Shown here in pieces: positions 11,232 through 22,098 of a stretch of DNA of 64,000 bases. Where the stretch lies: assembly GCF_010093815.1 (NCBI RefSeq), contig NW_022985553.1:437511-501510 (forward strand), read 5' to 3'. Position 1 is the first letter of the stretch, and each line of letters opens with the position of its first letter. The translations under genes were made by a program, and so were the position numbers. Under the pieces are notes generated by a model. That model saw nothing but the letters and a program-made list of their open reading frames with translations, did not search any database and was not told where the DNA came from. Source of the stretch: Pseudovirgaria hyperparasitica (lineage: Eukaryota > Ascomycota > Dothideomycetes > Acrospermales > Acrospermaceae).

Positions 11232-12469
11232 ATGTCCGCTGCTTTGGGATTTGCATTGGACGCTGCTGGTACCATAGCTACGTTCGCTCTGCTTGCAGAG
11301 GGACTCACGCACCAGCAGAAGCCAAAAGTATCTTCCCAGGTCAAGATCGTCCTTGGTGACGGAACCGATCTCCGCGATGCAGGGGGCGCGGTACCTCATA
11401 TCGCACTGTGGGATGAATGTAAGTCTGAATCGCGTGTCTGTAGACTCTGACTCTCCGAACTGACGTCTCTAGACGGTCATCGTATTGGGCAACATCACCC
11501 GGGAAAGAAGGAAAAGATCAAGCAGGGTCAGACCAACGTGGAACCTATCAACATAGAACACGCGCAAACTGAACCAAAATATGATGGAGTGGACCCGGGC
11601 TACATCCTCCTTTCCCAGTCATCTGATGACGCGATCTGTGTTGCTCAAATATCCGTTATGGGACCGACAACTAGTGCCAGCTTCGTCGGAGGTATGTCGT
11701 GAAATCCTACCTCTTCCATTCTACAAACGTTGCATTCACTTACACCCATTAAGATACCGGAAAGTGGTGTGGTCAAACCTGGTATCCCAGCAGCAAGCCC
11801 ATCGGAGACTCTTGAACTAATCCTGCTTGTGTATGGCTCGATGCCAACCACAACAGCGGCATTAACGCACGCGCCCTCAGCTTCCATCTCCGTGACATGC
11901 AGGGTGATGAGAACAAAGCGGCTCAATACAATGAAGACAAAGACACTTTATGTAAGAGTACCCCTAGGTTCTCTTTCTGGGGCAACCTTCTCCCCAATGG
12001 TATCATACCTTTCTTTGATCCCCCCTTGGAATACGAAGACGGAAATGGCAGGGACGTAGATCGAAGCCGTGTCGTTGACAACCATCAGTTCAATAAGGGA
12101 GTTTACATGAGTCAAAGTGCAGGAAAGAGATCGCGCTCTACAAGGAGCAATGTCAAGCGCGCAAACCATGATCCTGCACACTTAGTTATCGCGAGTGAGG
12201 GACACAAAGCGAGTGCCCAAGAGGTTTGCGACTCGGCGACATCATACGGCTGGGATATCGTGTCTGTGGACGAAAGGCTGTTCTGTGATATTGAGCACAA
12301 GCAACTCTATCCTCTTTGTAGCTCAGATGTGTCGAGCAGTTGCTTCGACATGGACCAGAGAACATTACGTGGGCCTCTCGAGGCTAGAGGCGAGGAGGCT
12401 AGTTCTGAGAAGATGAGGTTTGGCCGATCGTATGACTCAATTGCTAATTGGACGATGACAGCTTCATGA
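11232..12469 (+). CDS. conserved-looking fungal hypothetical with an in-frame TGA (3 or 4 exons)
   Basis: Exons 11232-11418, 11473-11691 and 11754-12469 are joined by introns of 54 nt (GTAAGT) and 62 nt (GTATGT), both phase-consistent. The N-terminus is hydrophobic (residues 5-25, FALDAAGTIATFALLAEGL) and may be a signal anchor. The middle runs GKWCGQTWYP and then ACVWLDANHNSG, which reads like one domain, but a TGA codon at 11813-11815 lies between them. An alternative 75-nt intron, 11782-11856 (donor GTATCC, branch-like ACTAAT at 11816-11821, acceptor ACAACAG), would remove the stop in frame at the cost of 25 conserved-looking codons. The base after TGA is A, so the known UGA-CUA read-through context is absent. 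It is therefore a pseudogene, an alternatively spliced gene or a read error. Function unknown. Confidence 0.5.
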
Positions 12470-12856
12470 TGTCGTGGGATTTTGGACAGCTCGCAGGTCA
12501 CATACAGTCTCATGTTCCAAATTATAGTTTGCGGTGCACTTTTTCTGGATGATGTAGCAATGCCCCATTCTGTCATTGATCGACGTATGCAACAGGCTCT
12601 AACACCTTTTTTTATCATTCCTATGTTCTAAAGATAAGTTCGCAATGCGCTAGTCTCTATAGGGTTAGACCTGTAGAATAACCAGGACAAAGGACATTCA
12701 TCAGGCAATGTGGTACAGGCAAACTTTGTTAGGGACCACATTCATTTTTTCAAATTCTGTCAGCAATAAAGCTGCTGTAATCAGATGCCCTTTGTAGTTC
12801 AAGCTTAACATACCAATCCTAACGACTTTGCGTTTCTTTCTCATCACAAATTCACA
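12470..12856. other. intergenic, 3' and 5' flanks
   Basis: About 390 bases between two genes on the plus strand. I see no exon, repeat or RNA gene. Pyrimidine-rich sequence just before 12857 (TTTCTTTCTCATCACAAA) fits a fungal transcription start region. Confidence 0.35.
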
Positions 12857-14365
12857 ATGCCTTCGCTATTTCTGCCTGACGAGGTGCTCATGCAAATCCT
12901 CGTCGAATCCGTGAGAATACGAACCATCAAGCGTGCGTTGAGATTACGGCTTGTGTCACGAAGATTCTCTCGCATGACTTGCGAGGCTATATTTGAGTCA
13001 GGCCTGATTGAGATGGGTGGCCTCCAGGGCCCTAGCTACTACACAGGCACACGGTACACACGTATACATTACTCTTACACATCCACAGACTTCCTTCAGC
13101 GGTACCTAGTCTACAAGTGCACAAGACTTCATGACAAATCTCCTCAATTCTTCTGGGCAATCCGCCAGGTTGTTGAGTATATCTGGAGATACCGACACCC
13201 AGACTCACCATTAGACCGGCAAAATATGGAACTCTTGCTCTCTCGAATTGCTTTTTTGTCTGTTCGGGGTCGTCATTTCGATCGGCACTTGAGATGCCTT
13301 GTGGAAGATGAGGAGCCGAGGGGCCCTATTCAGGACCCAAGCAAAGACATGAATTACATGCTTCTGAGTGCTGCTGCGTACATAGGCGATCCCGAGTTAG
13401 TCGAAAAGCTGCTCACCGAAGACGAGAAACGTCCTCGGTTAGAAAGGCTGTGTTATTCTAGCTCGGTTGATAAGTGAGTCAATTGCTCGAAGCCAAGGCT
13501 TCAGCTCACTAACGAGCTGTCTAGCTGCTTCGATTTCCTCACTCCCTACCAGGCAGCAGCTCACGCAGGCCATGTCAACATCATAAAAGCACTTGAGCCG
13601 AGAGTACGTGTAGGACGCAAATCATTCTCCATAGCCAGGTATGCTGCTGAGGCCGGGCACGCCCATATCATAGATCTCGCCTTCCCACCCAATGTTCCTC
13701 TTACAGGACCTTCCAGAATCGATACGTCCCAAGTTCTCCACGCCGCTTGTAAAGCACTCTCAAATCTCAGTTCTGAGAGGTTGTTCATCATATATCATCA
13801 AAAATGGACACGACTCCTGGCACGTCTCCGGTCTGGAGCGCATCGCATCAACAACTCTTGGGCATACGACGAGCTTGAGTTTAGAGCCTCCGCAGGCTCT
13901 TTAGGTATTCTAAGATACCTGTTAACGTTTGGCATCCAGTGCAACCCCTCAGAGCACTCATCTAAGACAATGTCCCTAGATTGGTGCCTCGTTAGAGAAT
14001 ACTCAGGGATTTTGGATCATACACATCTCTCAAGACTCGCCGTGCTAGCAGCTCAATCCGGCCATATCAACGTCGTGAGTCTCTTGCTAGACCTAGGTGC
14101 AGATGCAAACAAGGCGATCCCTGCCGCATGCGGGTCAGGTTCTATATCACTGGTGGGATTTCTTATCGATTCCTTTGACAAACCTCCCTGTAGAGAGTCT
14201 ATGCAAGAAGGATTTCTGAGTGCAGTCGCATGTGAAGATCACGCTATGATCCACTACTTACTTGATCGTGGGCTGGAGCTTGACCATAAATCAAGAACTC
14301 TTGCTCTGGATATAGCCAAGAAAGAAGGCTTGGAATCAATGGTTCATTTAATTGAACAAATATAA
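12857..14365 (+). CDS. F-box-like / ankyrin-repeat protein (2 exons)
   Basis: The joined protein is 485 aa. Exons are 12857-13473 and 13525-14365; the 51-nt intron has donor GTGAGT, branch ACTAACG and acceptor CTAG. The N-terminus (FLPDEVLMQILVESV then LRLVSRRFSRMT) has the pattern of an F-box. Ankyrin-type helices follow: AAAYIGDPELVEKLL, YQAAAHAGHVNIIKALE, LEFRASAGSLGILRYLLTFG, LAVLAAQSGHINVVSLLLDLGAD and a C-terminal AVACEDHAMIHYLLDRGLE. F-box/ankyrin proteins usually recruit substrates to SCF ubiquitin ligases, so this is a probable but unproven role. Such genes form large, fast-evolving families in filamentous ascomycetes. No signal peptide; cytosolic or nuclear. Confidence 0.75.
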
Positions 14366-14458
14366 GCACTTAACGGCAGATCAGGGGTACACAATTCAAT
14401 TATTTTCCTACAGTGGTCCTCATCATACTGGAATATATTTACACTGAGGCTACAAAGC

Positions 14459-15785
14459 TTACAGTATCTCATCGCTATCTCTAGTGGCCGATCCATAGTC
14501 TCCTTGATTGGGCATCCTCACGATCGTATGCGTATGGAACTTCTGCGGCTCCTCGTTGTTCAGAAATACTCCGCTATGGTGGTCGAACTCGAAAATAACG
14601 ACTGGACTTTGTAACCTAAAATAATACGCGTCCTCGTCTCCATATCCACCAATCCACGAGAAGTACGTATCGTCGAAATGCTTTTTCATCAACTCTTTCT
14701 TCGCCTTCCGTGACTCATCCGGATGATACAAGAGAAACTGCTCTGCAATATCTAGCACGATGCTCTGCTGCTCGGGTGATAGGGTAGAGACCTTTACCCC
14801 CTCGTACGGCACGACCCTGTTGTCTCTGAATGCACCACACAGATGCCTCTGGTCATCTTTATTCCAACGATCCGAGCATAAATCTCCCGTCATCTTCATC
14901 ATCGGATCCTTGAGCAACTTGTACGTTTGGGCCTTGGTCTGCTGCGCGGAGCTTAGACTCTGCATGAGCTCTAGCCCCAAATCTCCCTCTGTATGCAGGA
15001 TTGCAGTGCCTTTCCACGGACCCTCGTCGATTATATTCGGCTCTGCGCCTGTGAATGTCGGCGCAATGAAGATTTGTCTTCTTTTAAGGTACACCGAGAG
15101 ACACAGATGGTGACCGTATAGCAGAAACCCCCAGCCCTTCGTTGTGGAAGGTGTACCGAAGAGCAGGAAATTATATGAGTACTGATTCATGATCTTAGGC
15201 AATTGAACGAGCTCTCCAAGGAAATGGTTGATTCGCATGGCCGCTAAAGCTTTCTGGTAGCCGGCAGGCGAGAGGGTTGTCTCAAGGATTGCGAGAATGG
15301 ATGTGGTAGCAGGTTCGGACAGCTCTTCCATGCGTAGGCCAAAGGGTCGCAGAAGCATCTCGGGGTTAGACCAGGCGCGCCATTCGCGGGCATTGATGGG
15401 GTAAGAGAGGCGGGCTTTTTCGTCAGGGGTGAGTTTAGATAAGAGACTGTTTGTTGCTGCTACGATAGCCTCGATAGGAACGTTTTCGTCGGCTATAGAG
15501 TATAGATCCGGTACTACTTGACCTGTGGCCGAGTTAAACTCAGTGATTACGATGAATTCAGATGTTCATACCATCGCTTGTGATCCCCTTGTATGGTTCT
15601 TCATACAATCTTTGCCAAGCCTGGGTTAGCTTGTAGAGCCACGGTGGATTCTGCTTCGATATAAAGGCCTCTGCATAGGAATCTGCATCCTGTTCTTTGG
15701 CAATTTGAAACCTTGGATTAGTCAAATCTGGGAGATGCTGCCTGAAGCCTGCGGATGTAGAATGAAAGGCGCCATTCGTAGCCAT
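14459..15785 (-). CDS. DUF3500 family protein (2 exons)
   Basis: The joined protein is 425 aa. Exons are 15785-15572 and 15522-14459; the 49-nt intron has donor GTATGA, branch CTGAG and acceptor CACAG, phase 1. Met at 15785 starts a sensible N-terminus (MATNGAFHSTSAGF), whereas the frame further upstream looks random. The central part has the DUF3500 (PF12006) pattern: FLLFGTPSTTKGWGFLLYGHHLCLSV, where the Gly-His-His is the most conserved point, then FTGAEPN and a late FEFDHHSGVF with two more histidines that could bind metal. The reaction is not established for the family. It is divergent to the gene at 16203, with about 420 bases between starts. Confidence 0.85.
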
Positions 15786-16202
15786 CACCACAACCGGACA
15801 ACGATTTCGAGCTACGTCAGAAAGATACAACAACAATGATAAGATGCAGGTTGGATTGAGAGATACTCTGAACAGAATGCAATTGCCTGTACTCAAGCGT
15901 GATGCTATTGTCTTCGCGTACTTGCCATATAATTTCAAGCATGTTCGGCTGACCCGAGACGTCCCCACACTGTGGCGCATGGAGGTGCCACAAACTCTCC
16001 ACAGAGCTTGTGGGGCCCCTCGGACATTCCACGTGTAGATATGGGAACGGTCGAGCGGCAATTGAGACTGCTTCTCCGGGGGTTTCTGCTCCGACAACAT
16101 TTCATTCTCGCTCGTACTGTGTTATTCAGTCTTTGCAACTATCTCATTCTATATAGATACTCGAATCAGATACCTCTCATTGTCGGCACTCATCATATTA
16201 TA

Positions 16203-16651
16203 ATGGCGGACACATCTCCCAAAGGCCCGTTCAAGCTTGTAACAGTCAACACAGCACCGGAGCGTGCGAAGCGATTGATTGGCCGCATGGTCGAAGCATT
16301 GAAAGATAAATACACAATCATTCACGCTGCAAACTGCGAAAGTAAACTTCCCTCTCCTACAGAACATTTCTCTTTCCATCTTTCACATCTACACGTAGGT
16401 ACTGACCCATCGCAACAGCAATCGAACAAGTCGCACCCACAGTCACAGAATTGCAACCAGACGTCCTTTTCTGCGCATCCATGTGGACGACAGAAGAAGC
16501 AACAAAGATCCAAGAAACAGCCAAGAGACTCAGGCCTGGCATAAAAACGTACGCAATTCCACATGGGCTGCAGGTTGAGCGGGGGCCGGATGCCATCGTC
16601 GAGCACTTATTGCAGAAAGTTCCTGGACTGTTGGATAGTATAGAGCAGTGA
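16203..16651 (+). CDS. small conserved hypothetical protein (2 exons)
   Basis: The joined protein is 123 aa. Exons are 16203-16341 and 16419-16651; the 77-nt intron has a CTGAC branch at 16402 and a GCAACAG acceptor. Splicing joins HAANCE to IEQVAPTV without disturbing the frame. The alternating beta/alpha pattern (FKLVTVNTAPERAKRLIGRMV, YTIIHAANC, DVLFCASMWTTEEATKIQETA, TYAIPHGLQVERGPDAI) suggests a compact Rossmann- or receiver-like fold. There is no signal peptide. I know no function; the regular fold and clean splicing make it a real gene. Confidence 0.7.
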
Positions 16652-16761
16652 GATTTATGCTAAGTGTAACGACGACCGAAACATCAAGCTAGCTAGAGGC
16701 ATCCTGAAAAGTCTTGTATCTAGTATGGAATGCTTCAAAATCGCGTGCATAGCCATCCTCC

Positions 16762-17121
16762 CTACTTACAAGTCTCAATTGCCAGCGCTGTATAATTGTC
16801 CAAATCGTCCTTCGGCAGTCCCAGTACATCGTTCTGTAGCGCATACCTATCCTCCATGACCCTAAAGCCTCCCTCAATTATCACACTCGAATACAACCAC
16901 CTCAGCTGCCTCATCCTATCTACTTTCGCAGGATCTTCCAAACCCCTTGCAGTCCTCTCCTTCGCATCTTCATACTCTACCATCCATTCCCCTTCCCCCA
17001 CTCTAGTAACCCTTAAACCATCTCCCTCCGCGTAACCGCAAGCGACATCACACACACTCTCGATCCCCTTCTTCCCTATCCTCTCGACCCGAGACTCCAC
17101 CACCACCACCGCCCTCGCCAT
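16762..17121 (-). CDS. small hypothetical protein
   Basis: About 119 aa when started at 17121 (MARAVVVVESRVERIGKK). The frame is open further upstream to 17256, but that part reads through a 10-bp tandem repeat and looks like non-coding flank. The body has a beta-rich N-terminus and a helical C-terminus (VDRMRQLRWLYSSVIIEGGF). A GTAAGT donor overlaps the last codons, so the true 3' end may be spliced. No family recognised. Confidence 0.45.
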   Translation of the reverse strand: MARAVVVVESRVERIGKKGIESVCDVACGYAEGDGLRVTRVGEGEWMVEYEDAKERTARGLEDPAKVDRMRQLRWLYSSVIIEGGFRVMEDRYALQNDVLGLPKDDLDNYTALAIETCK

Positions 17122-17130
17122 CCCCATACC

Positions 17131-17190
17131 CACATACTCCCAGGTACTCCCACGTACTCCCACGTACTCCCACGTACTCCCACCTACCCC
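17131..17190. repeat. 10-bp minisatellite, about 6 units
   Basis: Six adjacent 10-base units related to CACGTACTCC; the central three are identical and the outer ones differ by one to three bases. It lies just before the start of the small minus-strand gene at 17121, so changes in copy number could affect its leader. Confidence 0.85.
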
Positions 17191-17419
17191 CCCTAATCCT
17201 GAAAAGATCCGACTCTTATCCCAAAATCCGATAAGCAAAATCAAGCCTCGAACCAACCCATCGAGCCCGCACGCAAGACTTCATACCAGGAACTCCCCAC
17301 GCAGCTCGATCCAGCTTCTCAACGCCCAAGTTCTCGATCATCTGCGCACGGGCAGCAAGTCTTCATCGGCACTCAGTGCCGCAAAGCACCTATCTTACGC
17401 TGCAGCATCAGTAGTCCAG

Positions 17420-17820
17420 CACGGGCTAGTATTTCGTATTTTCGTTGGGGAAGATGAAGGGTATGTGGGCGGCGACGGTGATGATGAGCGCAGATTGGAT
17501 GGAGGCGGTGGCGGAGGGGAGGGAGGAGGGTGGTGATGAGGGCATGCTGGCTGGTGAGGGAGGTGTGGTTGGCGTAGTTGACCTCACGAATTTGGACGCG
17601 GGAGGGATGGTTTTGGTATTTGGGGCTCCGCGTGCGGGTCAGGGTGGTGACGGTGTATTTGTTTGTTATCAGGAAGGTTGTAACGAAGTGACGGCCGAGT
17701 CGACCGGTGGCCCGGAAAAGCGGTAGATGTGCGCGCGAGACGTATTGGGAGGAAGAAAGGGTGCGTCCGCCGATAGGGGCGTTGTTCTGAAGGTGTTTTT
17801 CGGACATCTTATGCTGGAGG
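17420..17820 (-). pseudogene. NmrA-like / isoflavone-reductase-like pseudogene
   Basis: On the minus strand one frame has an N-terminal Rossmann-like remnant (TGRLGRHFVTT, then VTTLTRTRSPKY, the usual place of the cofactor-binding Gly-rich loop and the Arg-Ser strand end). A different frame downstream carries a stretch resembling the AAHIPFIFPNE motif of fungal NmrA-like proteins. The two parts are out of frame, a stop follows the second, and the C-terminal half of the family is absent. NmrA-like proteins bind NAD(P) and act as redox sensors or reductases; this copy looks inactive. The presumed start region is near the ATG at 17810. No flanking mobile element was recognised. Confidence 0.6.
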
Positions 17821-18273
17821 TCAGGGTTGGCGGAAATGCTTGTTGGCTTACATGAGTCGTGGATGTGCGATTTTGGTATATGCCTTCTGATGAACGAGAT
17901 GACTTGGATACGTGGGCTGTGCTTGTGGTGATACGGTTGGTTATATACATGTTGTATTGACCTACTCCTTTGCCGGTGCCGGCATGCATCGTTGTTGTAC
18001 CAACAATGCAGCCCCAGGAGTTGGATCAAAATGAGCTTTGTATTCTTTGAGTACTACACCTAAATACCTCAATGATGTCGGTGGCTCCGTAGTCCGATGC
18101 TGATGATTTCTATACTCATGTCAAGTCCGTGGAACTCAGGTATGACTTGATGAGGTCCATACTCTGACTCATGCTACCAACTCGCGAATTCTCATAAGCA
18201 AGAGATTGTCACCAGATGTTAGACACACTTATGTAGAGTAGACGTAAAGCACGTGGTGTCTTCAGAAACATGC

Positions 18274-19898
18274 TCAGGAGTCGTCGTAGTATGCATCGTA
18301 AGCTCCACGCTCCTTTTGTGTAGAACACCACTCCTCACTGGCCAATCCCTTCTCCTTTCTCTTCCGCAAGGCTTCTTTGTCCTTGCAGTAATCACATGCC
18401 CACTCGCACACTGGCTTATCTCCGTCTCCAAAATACGCGACTATAATCGCGTGTCTACAGCTTCCCACGTTCTCGCAATAGCTGACCAGCGCCTGCATGC
18501 TGCGAGCTCGTTGCATCACATTTTGCTGTCCAGCATAATTCTTTCTCGCACCTGGAGCATTCTCCTTCCGTAGTGCATCTCTTGCCATCATGGTAGCTGC
18601 GCGATCTCGATCCTCACGTCCGTAATACATGATACATACGGAGGCTTTGCCATCACGGCCAGCGCGTCCAGCTTCCTGGTAGAAGCCCTCGAAACTCTTA
18701 GGGATTTGCCAATGTACCACGAAGCGTACATTCTCCTTATCGATGCCCATACCAAATGCCGTTGTTGCGACTATTACGTCATAGCCCTCCTTGTTGGCAA
18801 CCCAATTCGTAAGCGTCTCTGCTCGTTCAGCGTGAGGGAGGCCGGCATGATAGGCCTTGGCACCGATGCCATCACCACGAAGCCGTTCGGCAAGAATTTC
18901 ACAATCGCGTCTGAATAATGTATAGATGATGCCAGGGATGTTGTCAGTTCGAATATTCTGTGTCGAGAGCTCCTCTGCACGCTCTGCCTTCTTACGGCGC
19001 TCGTGGGCCGCACGGAGCCAATCTAAGAAGTTCGGGTAGTGGTCTTCTTCATCATTCTTGTACCGCACCTCATAGTGTAGGTTCGGTCGTGAACTGGACA
19101 TATTGAACGTCTTAAGTGTTCGTGGATTGAGCTTAAGGGTCTCGATGACATCGTCTCGAACCGTTGATGTCGCAGTCGCAGTGCAACAAATGATGGGAAC
19201 ATCTGGAAATTCCTCTTTGAAGAACGAGAGTGACTGAAAGCTTGGTCGGAAATCATGACCCCATTCGCTAATGCAATGAGCTTCATCGATGGCGATGCGT
19301 GCGAGTTCCTGTTGAGTATAGATCACGCGAAGAATACGACGAAAGTGATCCATCTGGCAGTACTCCGGTGTCACGTAAAGGAGTCGAGTGAGTGGATGAC
19401 CGCATTGGAGGTCCTCTAGAATGGCTTTCTTGGAAGCAGAAGACGTTGTACTGTTGATCGTTGCGACCTGGATATTTGCCGCACGCATAGAAGCGACTTG
19501 ATTGTTCTATGCTCATGGGTGAGCCCAGGAACAAAGCATTATTGGCGATATTGAACTCACCATCAGAGCCAGTAATGGCGATATCACGATAGTCACTAGC
19601 AGGTAATGTTAGCAGATTAGCACACCACCTAGGAATGAAGGTGTAGCATACAGCCGTAGTCGACGACAGCCGGTAATTGAAAGCACAAGCTCTTTCCAAA
19701 TGAAGTTGCTGCCTGTAAGAAGACATCTTCGCCATCGAGCGCGGCCTGTATGACCTCGCGCTGGAATGGCCTATTGCATGGTATCAGTGTGGTCTAAAGC
19801 AGAAAACTGAATGTATCTTACCTAAACGTGTCTTTTCCAAATACGCGCCTCAATGTGAAGTCGATATCGACTCTTCTGATCCTCTTGTGCGGGGGCAT
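18274..19898 (-). CDS. RecQ-family ATP-dependent DNA helicase (4 exons)
   Basis: The joined protein is 487 aa. Exons are 19898-19822, 19770-19652, 19595-19561 and 19506-18274, with introns of 51, 56 and 54 nt. Exon 3 is only 35 nt and supplies TIVISPLLALM. Motifs in order: PFQREVI (motif 0), AATSFGKS (Walker A), IDEAHCISEWGHDFR (DEAH box with the RecQ aromatic loop), CCTATAT (motif III), the helicase C domain with VATTAFGMGIDK and QEAGRAGRDG (motifs V and VI), then a cysteine cluster (SYCENVGSCRH ... CEWACDYC) that is the RecQ zinc-binding subdomain. There is no room for an HRDC or exonuclease domain, so it is a short RecQ, unlike BLM/Sgs1-type proteins. It unwinds 3'-5' in DNA repair; the exact orthology is open. 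It lies about 340 bases downstream of the dihydrofolate synthase gene, on the same strand. Confidence 0.93.
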
Positions 19899-20239
19899 TG
19901 TTATTGCGCGTGAAGATGTGAGCTAAGTTAATTACGCGTGTCAAGGCGGAACCCAAGAGTCCAAGACACAGCAAAACGATAGGGCAGGAGCTTGCGTCTC
20001 ACAGTCCATCATTACATCAATAGATTCGACGTGTATGGATACCTAGGTGGTTACAAATCGTGGGTTCTGCATTGATCAGGAACGTGTCCGCAAAAAAAGT
20101 GAGGAAGTTCCTCTTGTTATACAGACGCGCACGGCGCGCGCCCCACGGCTGCACGTGGCAGGCAGCGCCAGGCAGCGAGGCATGTCAAAATCATATTTGA
20201 TATTCTATGAAGATCAATGATACATTTATCCGTTTACGA
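19899..20239. other. intergenic between RecQ and dihydrofolate synthase genes
   Basis: About 340 bases. It includes a short GC-rich patch at 20127-20170 with inverted-repeat character (GGCGCGCGCCCC). No exon or RNA gene is recognised. Confidence 0.35.
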
Positions 20240-21597
20240 TCAGTCCCAACGCCATGTTTTAATATCATTGCTCATGAAGTGTTCTGGCCCGAAGGTCGGA
20301 GTTGCTGGAAGAGCCCCCGATACAGAGTGGTCTCTCTTGAGTCGCAGAACATCGGATACAAGATACAGGCTACCGGTAATGATCATGTTACCTTCCTGGG
20401 AAATTTGTGCTGCTTTATGGATTGCTGCGTGAACGTCTTGGCTTCCATCGATGAGTTGCGACAGAGACGCAACCTGACCAGCTACCTCGCAAAGTTCTTT
20501 CGGTTCCATGGCCTTGACCCAGGGCATACCGTCGACTGCACCGAACTTAACTGCCACCAGAGAATCACCATCTCTCAGCAGATGTTTTAATATCTCTCGA
20601 GAATTTTTGCCCTGAGACATGCTCACCAGCCATGTAACAGGTCGGTCTTCCGGAACATATTGCTTCAGTACGAGCGCAGAGTCGACATTGTGGGCTCCAT
20701 CAATCAAAACAGGGTTCTCTCGCTCAGTCAGATTTTGAATTGAGATATTTTGCGTTCGGCCAGGCCAGTGATCGGGAGGAATTGTTCCGAGGATGGATGG
20801 CGATGGCGGCTGCTGCTGTATACTTTGATATGCTGTGACGAGAGCCTGATAAGCGAGACCAAGGTTTGTGCTTTGATATTGAAGGTATTTTCTCTCTTTA
20901 AACGATTTCCAGTGCTGATCATTGGATTCGAAGTGAGGAAGAGATTTGCGTACAATCAAGGGCGCCTCTAGGATCATTGCCTGCTTTCGAATTACATCTA
21001 GCACTGTTGGAGTATTATTACCATCTACGATGCAAGGAACACCCCTTTTGATTATCCCAGCTTTCTGGAAGGCGATCTCTTCCACAGTGTTGCCGAGAAA
21101 GTTTTGGTGATCTAGGCTTATTTTGGAGATTATAGTTACGGACGGCTTCGTGATGATATTAGTAGCATCAAGTAGACCTCCCATGCCTACTTCAACGACA
21201 GCGAAATCCAGATTCTCACTATTAAAGATACGGAATGCAGTAGCGGTCAGTAGTTCGAACTCAGAAGCCTTGATGCTATGCTCCTGGTCAAGACGGCGTA
21301 GATCAGCCTCGACCTGTTGGAAGAGTTTTTTGGTTACGGGTGTCTCGCTGATGTTAATGCAGTCCCATCTGAATGACGAGATGAGACGTATACGATGATA
21401 CAGTGGAGCTCTATTTACCTGTCAATCAGGTGAGGTGAGGTAAAACGACCACATCGGACCCCAGAGGCATGCAGCATGGCCGAGAGGGCCGCGCAGATGG
21501 AACCTTTGCCATTGGTGCCGGCGACGTGGATGGCCTTCCAGGTAAGAGGAGTGTTGGCCAAGAGACGATGGATACGCTCAAGACCTGGTTGTATCAT
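20240..21597 (-). CDS. FOL3: dihydrofolate synthase, Fol3-like (2 exons)
   Basis: The joined protein is 435 aa. Exons are 21597-21419 and 21368-20240; the 50-nt intron sits after SPHLID, phase 2. Met at 21597 is chosen because family members begin MIQ.GL.RI; an upstream Met at 21633 is less likely. The P-loop [10 protein letters not shown] and the [15 protein letters not shown] segment identify the Mur-ligase-like folylpolyglutamate/dihydrofolate synthase family, and the length fits the short Fol3 type (about 430 aa) better than the longer polyglutamate synthase. Further markers are [26 protein letters not shown] and LIDGAHN. It joins glutamate to dihydropteroate using ATP in folate synthesis, in cytosol or mitochondria. 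No break is seen. Confidence 0.92.
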
Positions 21598-22098
21598 TTG
21601 ACAGATGTCGAGAGATAGTGAGAAAGAGAACAAAGATGGAGATGGAGAGGCGCAAAAGTCTGTCCACCGATCAGACGTGGACGGATAACATTAGGAGATT
21701 AGGCCGTAAGGCGACAAGGCAAAAAAAGGGTAACAAGGCGAAAAGGTAACAAGTAACAAGGCAGATAATTCCCAAAACACGCCAAAACGTGTAGCCCGTG
21801 CGCCTACGAAGAGTCCGTGAGGAGGCAACAAGCCCGCCCAATCAATCCGCCCAAATCTCCGCTTCCCGCTCCACTCTCCTCTCCTCTCCTCTCGCTCTCA
21901 CCCAGCCCTCCCTCTCCAAAACCTCACATTCCTCCAAGCAAGGCTAGTCGCATACATCGGCGCATCCGCCTGAAAAGCATCTCGAAAACACCACGCGCAT
22001 TCACTACACCAACCACTCCACTCTCATCTCTCCTCTTAAATCATCTTCTGTTATTCATCCTCACTCGTCAAGTTCTAGTTCGTATCTCGCGCCCAACA
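21598..22098. promoter_or_regulatory. shared divergent promoter region, dihydrofolate synthase / RS-rich gene
   Basis: About 500 bases between two divergent start codons. It contains repeated AACAAGG-type units (21710-21765, GTAACAAGGC and relatives) and a CT-rich tract at 21880-21915 close to the rightward start. No exon is seen. Confidence 0.45.

Noticed and set aside
11813-11815. Programmed UGA read-through
   Set aside because: The following bases are ACTA, not the CTA(G) context known to promote read-through in fungi and animals, so I do not claim it.
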